DNA from: Streptomyces albidoflavus
GTDB lineage: Bacteria > Actinomycetota > Actinomycetes > Streptomycetales > Streptomycetaceae
Assembly: GCF_000719955.1 (NCBI RefSeq)
Contig: NZ_JOII01000025.1
Location: 44,441 to 108,440 of the forward strand
Direction of reading: 5' to 3'
DNA: 64,000 bases
A model generated the notes under the pieces. That model was not told where the DNA came from, ran no database searches, and worked only from the letters and a program-made list of their open reading frames with translations. A program made the translations under genes and the position numbers. This document shows, one piece after another, positions 1 through 9,541 of the stretch (positions within the stretch are counted from its first letter, which is position 1; each line of letters starts with the position of its first letter).

Positions 1-2
1 TG

Positions 3-482
3 CCTGCGCTGGGCCGGGCGGGCAAGACCGTCTTCGTCAACGTCGACTCCAGCCCGGGTCTGGCCCAGGGCCGGGGCGCGCTGGAGTTCCTGAAGAACAT
101 GGGCGCCCACGGCGTGGTGAGCACCCGGCTCTCGCTCATAGAGAAGGGCCGCCCGCTGGGGCTGCTGACGATGATGAAGGTCTTCGTCACCGACCGGTCC
201 AACCTGCGCCGCAGCATGGACGCGATCGCCCGGGGCGGCCCCGACCTGGTCGAGGTCATGCCGGCGCCGATCGTGGCCCGGATGAGCCCGCAGGCGCAGC
301 GCGCCATGTCGCCCTCGGTGGCCGCCGGTTTCGTGGAGTCCCCGGCGGACGTGGCCACCGCCCTGGCGCTCGGCTCGACCGCCGCCGCCACCTCCGATCC
401 CCGCCTCTGGCACCTGCGCCGCGACCAGCTCCCGCCGGTCCCGGCCGCCGCCCTGAAGAGGCCCTCCGCATCCCAGGAGTGA
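3..482 (+). CDS. GlpP-family glycerol-3-phosphate-responsive antiterminator, 3' part
   Basis: The reading frame is open from the window edge, so the N-terminus is missing; about 159 residues remain. The visible part matches the C-terminal half of the GlpP family: a beta-strand VFVNVDSSPGL, GVVSTR, then DLVEVMPAPI, VAAGFVESPADVATALALGS and the closing SDPRLW. In Bacillus GlpP is an RNA-binding antiterminator that senses glycerol-3-phosphate. In actinomycetes its target is not established, and here it is followed by oxidoreductase genes rather than by glp genes. The next gene starts 6 nt after the stop, so the three first genes look like one operon. Confidence 0.75.
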   Translation, partial: PALGRAGKTVFVNVDSSPGLAQGRGALEFLKNMGAHGVVSTRLSLIEKGRPLGLLTMMKVFVTDRSNLRRSMDAIARGGPDLVEVMPAPIVARMSPQAQRAMSPSVAAGFVESPADVATALALGSTAAATSDPRLWHLRRDQLPPVPAAALKRPSASQE

Positions 483-488
483 TCCCCC

Positions 489-791
489 GTGAGTTTCACC
501 GTAGTCGCCCGCTACCGCACGCTGCCCGGACGTGAGGACGCCGTCCTCTCCGTCCTGGACCAGGTGGCCGCCGCCTCCCGCCAGGAGCCGGGCTGCCTCG
601 GCTACCGCGTCCACCAGGGCACCGAGGACCCGCGCGCCGTCGTCCTGTACGAGGAGTACGCCACCGAGGCGGACTTCACCGCGCACTGCGACACGCCCCA
701 CTTCCGGCAGCTGGTCCTCGGCGAGGTGGTTCCCCAGCTGGAGAGCCGCGACGTGGTGCGCTGCGCGCCGCGCCCGGAGGTGTCGGCATGA
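489..791 (+). CDS. Antibiotic biosynthesis monooxygenase (ABM) family protein
   Basis: A 100-residue protein starting at GTG. It has the small ferredoxin-like ABM fold pattern: VVARYRTLPGREDAVLSVL, the EPGCLGYRVHQ strand, and FTAHCDTPHFRQL, as in the YgiN/quinol monooxygenase group. Such proteins are usually cofactor-free monooxygenases or unassigned stress proteins. It lies between the GlpP-like gene and an alcohol dehydrogenase, overlapping the latter by 4 nt (ATGA), so translation is probably coupled. The substrate cannot be told from the sequence. Confidence 0.8.
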   Translation: MSFTVVARYRTLPGREDAVLSVLDQVAAASRQEPGCLGYRVHQGTEDPRAVVLYEEYATEADFTAHCDTPHFRQLVLGEVVPQLESRDVVRCAPRPEVSA

Positions 792-1927
792 GGACCCGCG
801 CCGTGGTCCTGCGGGAGGTCTCCACCCGCAGGCCGTACGAGCGGACGGCGCCGGTCGCCGTCGAGGAGCTGGAGCTGGGCGCGCCCCGCGAGGGGGAGCT
901 GCGGGTGCGGATAGCCGCGGCCTCGCTCTGCCACTCGGACCTGTCGGTGGTCAACGGCGACCGGGTGCGACCGCTGCCGATGGCGCTGGGGCACGAGGCG
1001 GTCGGCGTCGTCGAGGAGACCGGGCCCGGGGTGCACCGGGTGGCGCCCGGCGACCATGTGGCGCTGGTCTTCGTACCGAGCTGCGGCTTCTGCGCGGCGT
1101 GCGCCGAGGGCCGCCCGGCCCTGTGCGCACGGGCCGCCGAGGCCAACGGCTCCGGGGGCCTGCTGCACGGCCCGCCGCTGCTCACCGACGCGGCCGGGCA
1201 GCCGGTCCACCATCAGCTGGGGGTCTCGGCGTTCTCCGAGTACGCGGTGGTCGCGCAGGAGTCGGTGGTGCCGATCCCGGCGGACGTGCCGTTCACCGTC
1301 GCCTCGATGTTCGGCTGCGCGGTGCTGACCGGCGCCGGGGCCGTCGTCAACACGGCCGCACTGCGTCCGGGCCAGAGCGCGGTCGTCTTCGGTCTGGGCG
1401 GTGTCGGGCTGGCGGCCGTGCTGGGGGCGCGGGCGGCGGGCGCCTCGGTCCGCGTCGCCGTCGACCCGGTCGCCGGGAAGCGCGAACTGGCCCTGCGGCT
1501 GGGCGCCACCCACGCCTTCACCCCCGAGGAGGCCCCGGAGGCGGTACGGGAGCTGACCGGCGGCGGGGCGGACGTGGCCGTGGAGGCGGTGGGCAGCCCT
1601 GGGGTGATGGCGGCGGCCCTGGCGGCGGTCGGCCGGGGCGGCAAGGCCGTCTCGGTGGGGCTGCCGGCGCCCGGCCGGTCGCTGGAGGTGCCGGCGCTGG
1701 CCTTCGCCGGTGAGGGCAAGAGCCTGCTCGGCTCGTACATGGGGGACGCGGTGCCGCGCCGCGACATCCCCCGCTTCCTGGGCCTGTGGCGGTCCGGGCT
1801 GATGCCGGTCGAGCTGCTGCACACCGGCACCGTGCCGCTCGGCGGCGTCAACGCCGCGCTGGAGGAGCTGGCCTCGGGCCGGGCCATCCGGCAGGTCCTC
1901 GACCCCTCGGGGATGCTCGCCGCCTGA
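788..1927 (+). CDS. Zinc-dependent alcohol dehydrogenase (MDR family)
   Basis: A 379-residue medium-chain dehydrogenase. The catalytic zinc site is visible as SLCHSD and GHE. A structural zinc loop is intact, with cysteines spaced C-x2-C-x2-C-x7-C around SCGFCAACAEGRPALC. The Rossmann motif is GLGGVG. The length and the two zinc sites fit the class III/aryl-alcohol dehydrogenase branch. It oxidises an alcohol or reduces an aldehyde with NAD(P) in the cytoplasm. Its start overlaps the ABM gene stop, and a hairpin follows 6 nt after its own stop, which closes the operon. Confidence 0.9.
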   Translation: MRTRAVVLREVSTRRPYERTAPVAVEELELGAPREGELRVRIAAASLCHSDLSVVNGDRVRPLPMALGHEAVGVVEETGPGVHRVAPGDHVALVFVPSCGFCAACAEGRPALCARAAEANGSGGLLHGPPLLTDAAGQPVHHQLGVSAFSEYAVVAQESVVPIPADVPFTVASMFGCAVLTGAGAVVNTAALRPGQSAVVFGLGGVGLAAVLGARAAGASVRVAVDPVAGKRELALRLGATHAFTPEEAPEAVRELTGGGADVAVEAVGSPGVMAAALAAVGRGGKAVSVGLPAPGRSLEVPALAFAGEGKSLLGSYMGDAVPRRDIPRFLGLWRSGLMPVELLHTGTVPLGGVNAALEELASGRAIRQVLDPSGMLAA

Positions 1928-1933
1928 GCCGGT

Positions 1934-1958
1934 CCCCGGCTGGCCGGGAGAGCCGGGG
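1934..1958 (+). terminator. Probable terminator after the alcohol dehydrogenase
   Basis: A perfect 8-bp stem (CCCCGGCT / AGCCGGGG) with a 9-nt loop begins 6 nt after the stop. There is no U-tract, which is common for Streptomyces terminators. Confidence 0.55.
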
Positions 1959-2036
1959 CGTGCTGTCCTCGACCTGGGGGCGGCACGACACGGAGGAGCT
2001 GGTCATGGGCGGGAGCCGGGACGGCCGAGGGGCGCT

Positions 2037-2432
2037 GTGGCGACCCGCACGGTGAGCCGTGCGGGTCCCGCCGCGCCGGAGACCGCGTGGGAGAGGTACG
2101 CGCGGCCCGCGCTCTGGTCGCAGTGGGCCCCGCACATCAGGCGGGTGGAGACGGACGCCGGCCGGATCGCGCCGGGGGTGCGCGGGCGGGTCTTCTCGTA
2201 CGCCGGGGTGCGGGTCCGGTTCACCGTGGAGCGGGTGGACGAGGAGCAGCGGAGGTGGACGTGGCGCGTCGGGCTGGGGCCGCTGGTGCTCCGGCTCGGC
2301 CACGAGGTGACGGCCGCGCCCGGGGGCGGCAGCCGCACGCGGCTGACCGTCTCGGGCCCCCTGCCCGTCGTGGTGGTGTACCGGCCCGTGGCGGCGTGGG
2401 CGCTCGGGCGGCTGGTGGCCCCGGCGCCCTGA
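2037..2432 (+). CDS. SRPBCC (START/polyketide cyclase-like) family protein
   Basis: A 131-residue protein starting at GTG behind a purine-rich GAGGGG. The N-terminal pattern PETAWERYARPALWSQWAPHIRRVE and the alternating strands RVRFTVERVDEEQRRWTWRVGLGPLVLRLGHEVTAAPGGGSRTRLTVSG are typical of polyketide_cyc2/SRPBCC small-molecule-binding folds. Ligand and role are unknown. A short AUG frame behind GGAGGAG (2005-2055, 16 codons) overlaps its start and might couple translation, but this is only a possibility. Confidence 0.7.
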   Translation: MATRTVSRAGPAAPETAWERYARPALWSQWAPHIRRVETDAGRIAPGVRGRVFSYAGVRVRFTVERVDEEQRRWTWRVGLGPLVLRLGHEVTAAPGGGSRTRLTVSGPLPVVVVYRPVAAWALGRLVAPAP

Positions 2433-2485
2433 ACGGTCCGCACCGCGCCCTTGGCACGGGCCGCCTCCCCTGTCAGCGTGTGCGC

Positions 2486-2986
2486 ATGACGGATGCGGAT
2501 GTCCTGGCCGTGACGGGTTCCGTGGCGGGTGGCGAACGCGAAGTGCTGGAGACCTTTCTCGACTACCAGCGCGGTGTCGTGCGGCGCAAGGCCGCCGGGC
2601 TGACGGAGGAGCAGGCGCGGCGTCGCCACGTCCCCTCGTCGACCACGATGGCCGGGCTGCTGAAGCACCTGGCGCTGGTCGAGGACAACTGGTTCGTACG
2701 GGTCCTGGGGCAGCAGCCCTCGGTCCTGCCCGACCCCGAGGTCTCGTTCGCCGTCGGCGAGGAGGAGACGGTCGCCGGTCTGATCGCGGCGTACGAGGCG
2801 GCCTGCGCCCGGTCACGGGAGAGCGCGGCCGGGTACCCGCTCGACCACGTGGTGCCGCACGCCTGGCTGGGCCAGGTGTCGCTGCGCTGGATTCTCACGC
2901 ACATGATCGAGGAGACCGCCCGGCACGCGGGACACGCGGACATCCTCCGGGAACTCACCGACGGCACGACCGGGACCGTCGGATGA
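2486..2986 (+). CDS. DinB/DUF664 family protein (mycothiol transferase-like)
   Basis: A 166-residue protein. The ATG at 2486 is chosen because family similarity begins there. The pattern is typical of DUF664/DinB_2 four-helix bundles: an ETFLDYQRGVVRRKAAGL start, GLLKHLALVEDNWF with the first metal histidine, and HMIEETARHAGHADILRE with two more histidines. Family members are divalent-metal S-transferases that often use mycothiol in actinomycetes; the substrate here is unknown. Its stop overlaps a longer possible start of the next gene. Confidence 0.85.
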   Translation: MTDADVLAVTGSVAGGEREVLETFLDYQRGVVRRKAAGLTEEQARRRHVPSSTTMAGLLKHLALVEDNWFVRVLGQQPSVLPDPEVSFAVGEEETVAGLIAAYEAACARSRESAAGYPLDHVVPHAWLGQVSLRWILTHMIEETARHAGHADILRELTDGTTGTVG

Positions 2987-3042
2987 CCCCGAACCGGCCC
3001 CACAACAGCGGCCGTTCGCCGCTCCGGAGCCCGGCGCCGGTC

Positions 3043-3048
3043 TATCGT
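3043..3048 (+). promoter_or_regulatory. -10 element (TATCGT) of a leaderless transcript
   Basis: TATCGT lies 6 nt before the GTG at 3055. The start of transcription would then fall on or next to the start codon. No clear -35 is seen. This spacing supports the 3055 start over the longer frame at 2983. Confidence 0.5.
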
Positions 3049-3054
3049 GACCGC

Positions 3055-4011
3055 GTGATCACCCTTCCTCCCGACTTCGTCCGGACCACCGTGGCCCGCG
3101 AGGGCGACACCGGCGCCGCCTGGCTCGCCGGGCTGCCGGCGACCGTGGCGGAACTCCTGGAGCGCTGGGAGTGCGTGCCGGAGGGTGAGGTGCTGCACGG
3201 CGGGGTCGGCCTGGTGGTCCCGGTGCGGAGGGCGGCGGGTGGTGCGCCCGGCGTGATCAAGGTGTCGTTCCCGCACCCGGGCAACGTCCACGAACCGGAC
3301 GCCTTCACCGTCTGGGGCGGGCACGGGGCGGTACTGCTCCACGAGCGGGACGACGCGCGGTACGCGATGCTGCTGGAACGCGCCGGAGCGTCGAGCCTCG
3401 CCGAGGTCGCCGACGGGGACGAGGTGGCCGAGGTCGCGGGGGTGCTGAGCCACCGGCTGGCCGTCCCGGCCCCGCCCGGCCTGCCCCTGTTGCGGGACCG
3501 CGCCGCCGGCTGGGAGGCGCGACTGCTCAAGGACGCGGCCGAGATGCCGCACGCGCTGCCCGGCCACACGCTGGACGCCGCCCTGGCGACCGTACGGGAG
3601 GCGGCACGGTACCGGCCGGCCACCATGGTCCACGGGGACCTGCACCCCCGGAACATCCTGCGCGCCGACCGCGAACCCTGGCTGGCCGTCGACCCGAAGG
3701 GCCTGGCGGGCGACCCGGCGTACGACGGCGGCACCCTGCTCAAGACGCGCACCCCGGTCCTGCTCTCCTCGGCCGACCCCCTCAAGGACGCCCACCGCAC
3801 CCTCGCCGTCTTCGCGGAGGCCGCCGGCCTCGACCGCGACCGGGTGACACGCTGGGCTCAACTGCTGCACGTCGAGGCGTTGTTCTGGGGACGCCGCCAT
3901 GGATTCCGGAGGGCGAGGGGCGGGCCTGAGCTGGACCGGCTGGCGGGGTTCGCGGAGTGGCTCGCGGAACGGCTGGTGGCGCGGACGGGGTCTACCTGCC
4001 CACCCCGTTGA
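3055..4011 (+). CDS. Aminoglycoside 6-phosphotransferase / hydroxyurea kinase family protein (APH_6_hur)
   Basis: A 318-residue kinase-fold protein if started at GTG 3055; an upstream ATG at 2983 would add 24 low-complexity residues. The catalytic block MVHGDLHPRNILRADREPWLAVDPKGLAGDPAYDGGTLL is diagnostic for the APH(6)/hydroxyurea phosphotransferase family: HGDLHxxN catalytic loop and the DPKG metal-binding segment. These enzymes inactivate streptomycin or hydroxyurea by phosphorylation. Many chromosomal Streptomyces members have no proven resistance role. Its 3' end overlaps the convergent small membrane gene by 20 nt. Confidence 0.85.
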   Translation: MITLPPDFVRTTVAREGDTGAAWLAGLPATVAELLERWECVPEGEVLHGGVGLVVPVRRAAGGAPGVIKVSFPHPGNVHEPDAFTVWGGHGAVLLHERDDARYAMLLERAGASSLAEVADGDEVAEVAGVLSHRLAVPAPPGLPLLRDRAAGWEARLLKDAAEMPHALPGHTLDAALATVREAARYRPATMVHGDLHPRNILRADREPWLAVDPKGLAGDPAYDGGTLLKTRTPVLLSSADPLKDAHRTLAVFAEAAGLDRDRVTRWAQLLHVEALFWGRRHGFRRARGGPELDRLAGFAEWLAERLVARTGSTCPPR

Positions 4012-4186
4012 TCATGTTGGCGGTGGAGACCAGGGTGTGGTGGATGGTCGGGGCGGCGGAGGTTCCGGCGAGGAGGAAGCCGAGGAGGACGCAGATGATC
4101 GCGTGCGAGGTCTTCAGTCCGCCGCTGCGGATGAAGATCACCGCCAGGATCAGGAGCAGCAGCGCCACGGAAACGGTAATCGCCAT
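3992..4186 (-). CDS. Small hydrophobic membrane protein, function unknown
   Basis: A 64-residue protein. The start at 4186 is selected by a GAGGAG ribosome-binding site 8 nt upstream; a start 7 codons earlier lacks one. Two hydrophobic stretches are visible, ITVSVALLLLILAVIFI and AIICVLLGFLLAGTSA, separated by a short basic RSGGLKTSH loop, so it should be a two-pass membrane hairpin. Similar short proteins are widespread in Streptomyces and have no assigned role that I can name with certainty. It is convergent with the kinase gene. Confidence 0.7.
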   Translation of the reverse strand: MAITVSVALLLLILAVIFIRSGGLKTSHAIICVLLGFLLAGTSAAPTIHHTLVSTANMINGVGR

Positions 4187-4306
4187 CGGAAGTCTCCTCA
4201 CCGCCACGCCGACTCCGTGGCTGTCGGCGGCCAGTGTGGCGCGCGGTGAGCGGCGGGCCGGTGAACGGCATGGCCGCCGTCCGGGTGACTGACGATCCGT
4301 GACCGG

Positions 4307-5012
<706 letters not shown>

Positions 5013-5020
<8 letters not shown>

Positions 5021-6014
5021 CGGGTGCCTCCGCGGCCTGGGGTGGGTGGACGAGGTCGGCGGGGGCCGTGTGGGGGTGGTGGCAGGCGAGTCCGCCGGTG
5101 AGGGGCGGCTGCGTCGCGCAGGCGGTGTCGGCGTGGGCGCAGCGGGCGGCGAAGGCGCAGCCCGCGGGCAGTGCGGCGAGTTCGGGCGGGCGCCCGGGGA
5201 CGGGGCGGAAGGCCCGTTCGGGGAGGGCGTCGAGGAGACCGCGTGCGTAGGGGTGGCGGGGGCCCGGGGTGCCGAAGAAGGCGTCGGCTTCGGCGATCTC
5301 GACGAGGCGTCCGGCGTACATGACGGCGACCCGGTCGGCGATGCGGGCGGCGGCCGCCAGGTCGTGGGTGATCATCAGCAGGGCGCGGGTGGCGCCGGTG
5401 TGGCGGCGGAGTTCGTCGACGGTGCGGTCGACCAGGTCGCGGTCGAGGCCGGTGGTGGGTTCGTCGGCGAGGAGCAGCGGGGCGTCGCCGACGAGGGCGA
5501 GCGCGGTGGCGGCACGCTGGGCGAGGCCGCCGGAGAGTTCGTGGGGGTGCCGGTCGAGGTGGCCCGCGGGGAAGGAGACGCGGGCGGCGGCGGCCTCGGT
5601 GGCGGTGCGCAGGGCGTCGCGGCCCCGGGTGCCGGTGAGGCGGCGGACGGTCTCGGTGAGGTGGGCGCGGACGGTGCGGACCGGGGTGAGGTGGGCGGCG
5701 GGGCTCTGCGGGACGAGGCCGACGCGGCGGCCGCGTACGGTGCGGGCGAGGATGGCCTCGTCGGCGGCGATCAGGTCGGTGGCGGGGTCGTCGCCGGCCC
5801 CGGCGAGCAGGGCGGACCCGGCGGTCTCGGCGTTGCCGGGGAGCAGGCCGAGCAGGGCGGAGGCGAGGACGGACTTGCCGCAGCCGCTCTCCCCGACGAG
5901 GGCGAGGCACTCCCCCGCGGCGAGGTCGAAGGAGACGTCGGTGACGGCGCGGACGGGGGCGCTCTCGCGCATCCGGAACCGCACGGTGAGGCCGCGTACG
6001 GACAGGACGGTCAC
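5013..6014 (-). CDS. nikD: Nickel/peptide ABC importer ATP-binding protein, NikD/DppD-like
   Basis: A 333-residue ATPase started at GTG 6014, where the GTGA overlap with the permease stop fixes the start. It has Walker A GESGCGKS, signature LSGGLAQRAATALAL, Walker B LLLADEPTTGLD, and a C-terminal oligopeptide/dipeptide extension with cysteines in GCAFAARCAHADTACATQPPLTGGLACHH. That C-x6-C-x-7-C type segment is common in DppD/OppD proteins and can bind an Fe-S cluster in some members. Confidence 0.85.
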
Positions 6015-6880
6015 AGCATCAGCTCCGATCGGCGCCGGGGGTTGAGCCGTTCGCGCCAGGCTCCGGCGAGCCCGGCGATGGCGAGGGTCGGCACGATGAT
6101 GAACAGGCCCGGGAAGAGCGTGGGCCACCAGTCACCGGCGAGCAGGGTGCCGCGGGCGCTCTGCACGAGGGTGCCGAGGCTGGCCTGGTGGGTGGGCAGG
6201 CCCAGCCCCAGGAAGGAGAGGGCCGATTCGTGCCAGATGGCGTGCGGGATCATCAGGACGGCGGCCAGTCCGGCCTGCGGGAGGACGCCGGGGATCAGGT
6301 GGCGGCGGGCGAGCCTGAGGCGGGAGGCGCCGCCGGAGACGGCGGCGTCGATGTAGGGGCGGGCGCGCAGGGAGAGGATCTCGGCGCGGACGATGCGGGC
6401 GGTGGAGACCCAGTGGGTGAGGCCGACGGAGACGACGACGGGCCACACCCCGGGGCGGAAGAGGGCGACAATGAAGATGCCCAGGAGGAGGTGGGGGACG
6501 GAGGAGAAGGCGTCGACGCAGCGCATGACGAGCCGGTCGGTCCAGCCGCCGAGGGCGCCGGCGGCCGCGCCGACGGCGGTGCCGAGGACGGTGGCGACGA
6601 GGGCGGCGACGACGCCGACGAGGAGGGAGACCCGTAGGCCGTAGACGCAGCGCAGGAGCAGGTCCCGGCCGACGTCGTCGGTGCCGAAGGGGTGGTCGAG
6701 GGAGGGCGGAAGGAGTTTCGCGCCGAGGTCGACGGCCTGTTCGTCGAGGCCCACCAGGGGCGGGACGAGGAGGACGGCGAGGACGAAGCCGGCGACGAGG
6801 GTGGCGCTGATCCGCAGTTTCCAGGTGCGGGCGGTGCGGGCGACGCGGCCGGGGGCGGTGGGCAGGGCAAGGTCAGCCAT
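6011..6880 (-). CDS. nikC: Nickel/peptide ABC importer permease, NikC/DppC-like
   Basis: A 289-residue inner-membrane permease. The N-terminal segment carries one transmembrane helix (ISATLVAGFVLAVLLVPPLVGL), followed by the HPFGTDDVGRDLLLRCVYGLRVSLLVG motif that marks DppC-type subunits and the EAA-like loop YIDAAVSGGASRLRLARRHLIPG. It pairs with the NikB-type permease, whose frame it overlaps by 8 nt. Confidence 0.88.
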   Translation of the reverse strand: MADLALPTAPGRVARTARTWKLRISATLVAGFVLAVLLVPPLVGLDEQAVDLGAKLLPPSLDHPFGTDDVGRDLLLRCVYGLRVSLLVGVVAALVATVLGTAVGAAAGALGGWTDRLVMRCVDAFSSVPHLLLGIFIVALFRPGVWPVVVSVGLTHWVSTARIVRAEILSLRARPYIDAAVSGGASRLRLARRHLIPGVLPQAGLAAVLMIPHAIWHESALSFLGLGLPTHQASLGTLVQSARGTLLAGDWWPTLFPGLFIIVPTLAIAGLAGAWRERLNPRRRSELML

Positions 6881-7838
6881 CGAAGCCCACTCTCGGGTCG
6901 GCGAGGCCGTACAGCAGGTCGGCGACGAGGTTACCGAGCAGGACGGCGGCGGTGGCGAGGACGGTGGTGGCGGCGAGCAGCGGGAAGTCGACGGCGGTGG
7001 CGGCCTGCACGGTGGCGGCGGCGATGCCGGGCCAGCTGAAGACGGTCTCCACCAGCAGGGCGCCGGTGATGAGTTCGGGGACGCGCGAGCCGATGAGGGT
7101 GAGGACGGGGAGCAGTCCGGAGCGCAGCGCGTGGCCGAGGAGCACGGTGTGCTCGGCCAGGCCCCGGGCGCGGGCGCCGCGTACCGGGTCCTCGTCGAGG
7201 GCGTCGCCGACGCCCTGGCGGACGTAGAGGGCGAACCACGGGAGCTGGGAGGCGGCCAGGACGGCGGCGGGCAGGATCACGTGCGTGGTGAGCTGCCCGG
7301 CGGTGACGGTGGTGCTGCCGGTGTCGGTGAGGCCGCCGGCCGGGAGCCAGCCGAGCTGGAGGGCGAAGAGCCAGACGGCGAGCAGGCCGAGCCAGAAGGT
7401 GGGCGCGGCCTCCAGGGTGTACGCGAGGGAGGTGACGGCCCGGTCGACGAGGGAGCCCCGGCGGCGGGCGGCGAGGACACCGAGGGTGGTGCCGGCGAGG
7501 ACCGCCACGACGAAGGCGAGGGCGGCCAGCAGGACCGACCAGCCGATGCGTTCGGCGATGACGTCGGCGACGGGCTGGCGCATCACGGCGGAGTGGCCGA
7601 GGTCTCCGGTGAGCGCGCCGGTGATCCACTCCCACCAGCGGACGGCGAGCGGCTGGTCGACGCCGAGGTTGGCGCGGAGCTGGTCGAGGTTCTCCTGCGA
7701 GGCGGTGAGTCCGGCGGTCCCGGCGTACGCCTTGACGGGGTCGAACGGGGAGGCGTCGGCGACGGCGAAGACGGCGAAGGTGACGGCCAGCAGGACGGGC
7801 ACGGCGAAGAGCAGCCGCCGCCCCGTCATGCGCGCCAT
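6873..7838 (-). CDS. nikB: Nickel/peptide ABC importer permease, NikB/DppB-like
   Basis: A 321-residue permease. ATG 7838 is taken as start because earlier codons have no family character; ATG 7829 is an alternative. The first helix GRRLLFAVPVLLAVTFAVFAV, the long periplasmic segment, and the EAA loop RGARARGLAEHTVLLGHALRSGLLPVLT are as in DppB/NikB. It lies 32 nt after the substrate-binding protein gene. Confidence 0.85.
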   Translation of the reverse strand: MARMTGRRLLFAVPVLLAVTFAVFAVADASPFDPVKAYAGTAGLTASQENLDQLRANLGVDQPLAVRWWEWITGALTGDLGHSAVMRQPVADVIAERIGWSVLLAALAFVVAVLAGTTLGVLAARRRGSLVDRAVTSLAYTLEAAPTFWLGLLAVWLFALQLGWLPAGGLTDTGSTTVTAGQLTTHVILPAAVLAASQLPWFALYVRQGVGDALDEDPVRGARARGLAEHTVLLGHALRSGLLPVLTLIGSRVPELITGALLVETVFSWPGIAAATVQAATAVDFPLLAATTVLATAAVLLGNLVADLLYGLADPRVGFDG

Positions 7839-7870
7839 GGGTATCCAGGGCAGGCCGGGCCGGGCCTTGT

Positions 7871-9478
7871 TCACTTGGCGGGCTTCCAGTCCTCGACGTT
7901 CCACCAGGGGCCGGAGGCGAGGCCGTGGTCGTGGGGTTCGACCTGGGTGGTGAGGGTGCCGAAGCGCTTGTCGACGACGTAGACGTGGTCGATGTGGGTG
8001 AGGAAGGTGTAGCCGGGGTTCTTCACCAGTTCGCGCTGGACGGTGTCGTAGGCGGCCTGGCGGTCGGTGTGCTCCCCGCTGCGGCGGCCCTTCTCCAGGG
8101 CCTTGTCGACGGCCGGGTTGTCGTAGTGGGCCATGTTGTTGAAGCCGTCCCCTGCGAGGGAGGACTTGAGCAGGGTGTACTGGTCGAAGTCGGGGTCGGC
8201 CGGGGAGCCGCCGCCGGCGAGGACGGCGTCCTTGGGCATGCGGGGCTGGATGACCTCCCAGGTGCCGGCCTGGACCTTGACCTCGACGCCGAGCTTCTTG
8301 GCGTCGGAGGCGTAGGAGAGGGCGTGGTCCTGGCGGAGCTTGTCGCCGGAGAGGTACCAGAGCGGGAAGGCGGCGCGGACGCCGTCCTTGGCGCGGACGC
8401 CGTCCTTGCCCTTCTTCCAGCCGGCCTCGTCGAGGAGATCGGCGGCGGCCTTCAGGTCGTGGGCGCGTTCGGTGCCTTCGGTGAACCAGGGGCTGTCGGT
8501 GGGGACGGGCCCGTAGGCGGGCTTTCCGGCGCCGTCGAGGATGGAGTCGACCATGGCCTCGCGGTCGACGGCGAGGTCGAGGGCGCGGCGGATGTCGGTG
8601 TCGCCGGTGACCTTGTTGCCGGTGGGCAGGGTGACGACGCGGTAGTCGAAGCTCTTGGCGGCGTAGGTGGCGGTGTTCCCGTCCTTGAACGCCTTGGCGA
8701 GGTTGGGCGGGAGGATGGCGCCGTCGAGGTCGCCGGAGCGCAGCCGGGTGGCGCGCACGTCGTCGTCCTTGATGATGGCCATGGTGAAGTTCTTGATCTT
8801 CGGCGCACCGCCCCAGTAGTCGGGGTTGGCCTTGAAGGTGAGCTTCTCGCCCTTGGACCAGCCGACCAGTTCGTAGGGGCCGGTGCCGATCGGCTTCGTG
8901 GTGAAGTCGCCGGTGTTGACGTCCTGTTCGCCGGCGATGTGGGCGGGGGCGATGGGCAGGACGGTGCGCTCGGCGAAGGGCGCGTAGGGGTACTTGAGGT
9001 GGAAGACGACGGTGTGGTCGCCCTTGGCCTCGACGCTCTCGACGGCGTCGAGTTCGGTGCGGCTGGCGTTGTTGGTCTTCGGGTCGAGGATCGTCTCGTA
9101 GGTGAAGACCACGTCGCGGGCGGTGAAGGGCTTGCCGTCGGTGAAGGTGACGCCCTCGCGGAGCTGGAAGGTGTAGGTGCGGCCGTCCTCGGAGATCTCG
9201 GGGAGCTCGGTGGCGAGGGCGGGCTGGAGGTCGAGCTTCTCGTCGTGGGTGAGGAGCCCGTCGAAGATCTTGGAGTTGCCGTCCTTGCCGTAGCCGAGGA
9301 GAGGGCTGAGGCTGTCCGGTTCGTAGGCGATGCCGACGACTGCGGTGCCGGTGGCGGAGCCCTTGGCGTCGGTGCCGCCACCGGGGGCGGAGCAGGAGGT
9401 GGCGGCGACGGTGAGGGCCGCGGTCGCCGCGAGGGTTCCGGCCAGACGTACGGGTCGGCGGTCGGTCCTGCTCGTCAT
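7871..9478 (-). CDS. nikA: Substrate-binding lipoprotein of nickel/peptide ABC importer (SBP_bac_5)
   Basis: A 535-residue protein. The ATG at 9478 has GGTGGA just upstream. The N-terminus RRPVRLAGTLAATAALTVAATSCSAPGGG is a lipoprotein signal with the acylated cysteine in ATSC. The SBP_bac_5 body shows YTFQLREGVTFTDGKPFTARDVVFTYE and LDLAVDREAMVDSILDGAGKPAYGPVP. It captures the ligand outside the membrane for the two permeases. SBP_bac_5 proteins bind peptides, nickel chelates and other ligands; nickel is favoured here by the Nur-type operator about 50 nt upstream. Confidence 0.85.
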   Translation of the reverse strand: MTSRTDRRPVRLAGTLAATAALTVAATSCSAPGGGTDAKGSATGTAVVGIAYEPDSLSPLLGYGKDGNSKIFDGLLTHDEKLDLQPALATELPEISEDGRTYTFQLREGVTFTDGKPFTARDVVFTYETILDPKTNNASRTELDAVESVEAKGDHTVVFHLKYPYAPFAERTVLPIAPAHIAGEQDVNTGDFTTKPIGTGPYELVGWSKGEKLTFKANPDYWGGAPKIKNFTMAIIKDDDVRATRLRSGDLDGAILPPNLAKAFKDGNTATYAAKSFDYRVVTLPTGNKVTGDTDIRRALDLAVDREAMVDSILDGAGKPAYGPVPTDSPWFTEGTERAHDLKAAADLLDEAGWKKGKDGVRAKDGVRAAFPLWYLSGDKLRQDHALSYASDAKKLGVEVKVQAGTWEVIQPRMPKDAVLAGGGSPADPDFDQYTLLKSSLAGDGFNNMAHYDNPAVDKALEKGRRSGEHTDRQAAYDTVQRELVKNPGYTFLTHIDHVYVVDKRFGTLTTQVEPHDHGLASGPWWNVEDWKPAK

Positions 9479-9524
9479 GCGCATTCCACCCCAGGTCGTG
9501 GACCCTTTTGAAGATCCTCGGTTA

Positions 9525-9541
9525 TTGCGTCCGATGCGCAA
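9525..9541. promoter_or_regulatory. Nur box (nickel-responsive operator) at the nikA promoter
   Basis: TTGCGT-CCGAT-GCGCAA at this position keeps the TTGC and GCAA half-sites and the 5-bp spacer of the known Streptomyces Nur consensus (tTGCaa-N5-ttGCAA). It is part of the longer perfect repeat ATTGCG-N7-CGCAAT at 9524-9542. The surroundings are AT-rich and hold -10-like CATAAT on the minus strand (9548-9543). Binding of Ni-Nur here would shut off the importer when nickel is ample. Confidence 0.75.

Noticed and set aside
532..1713. Long plus-strand frame of 393 codons over the ABM and alcohol dehydrogenase genes
   Set aside because: Arg/Gly/Ala-rich composition and full overlap with two clear enzymes; a shadow of high-GC codon bias.
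2983..3054. Longer N-terminus of the APH(6)-type kinase from ATG 2983
   Set aside because: The added residues are low-complexity, and the -10-like TATCGT would lie inside the coding sequence; GTG 3055 fits a leaderless start.
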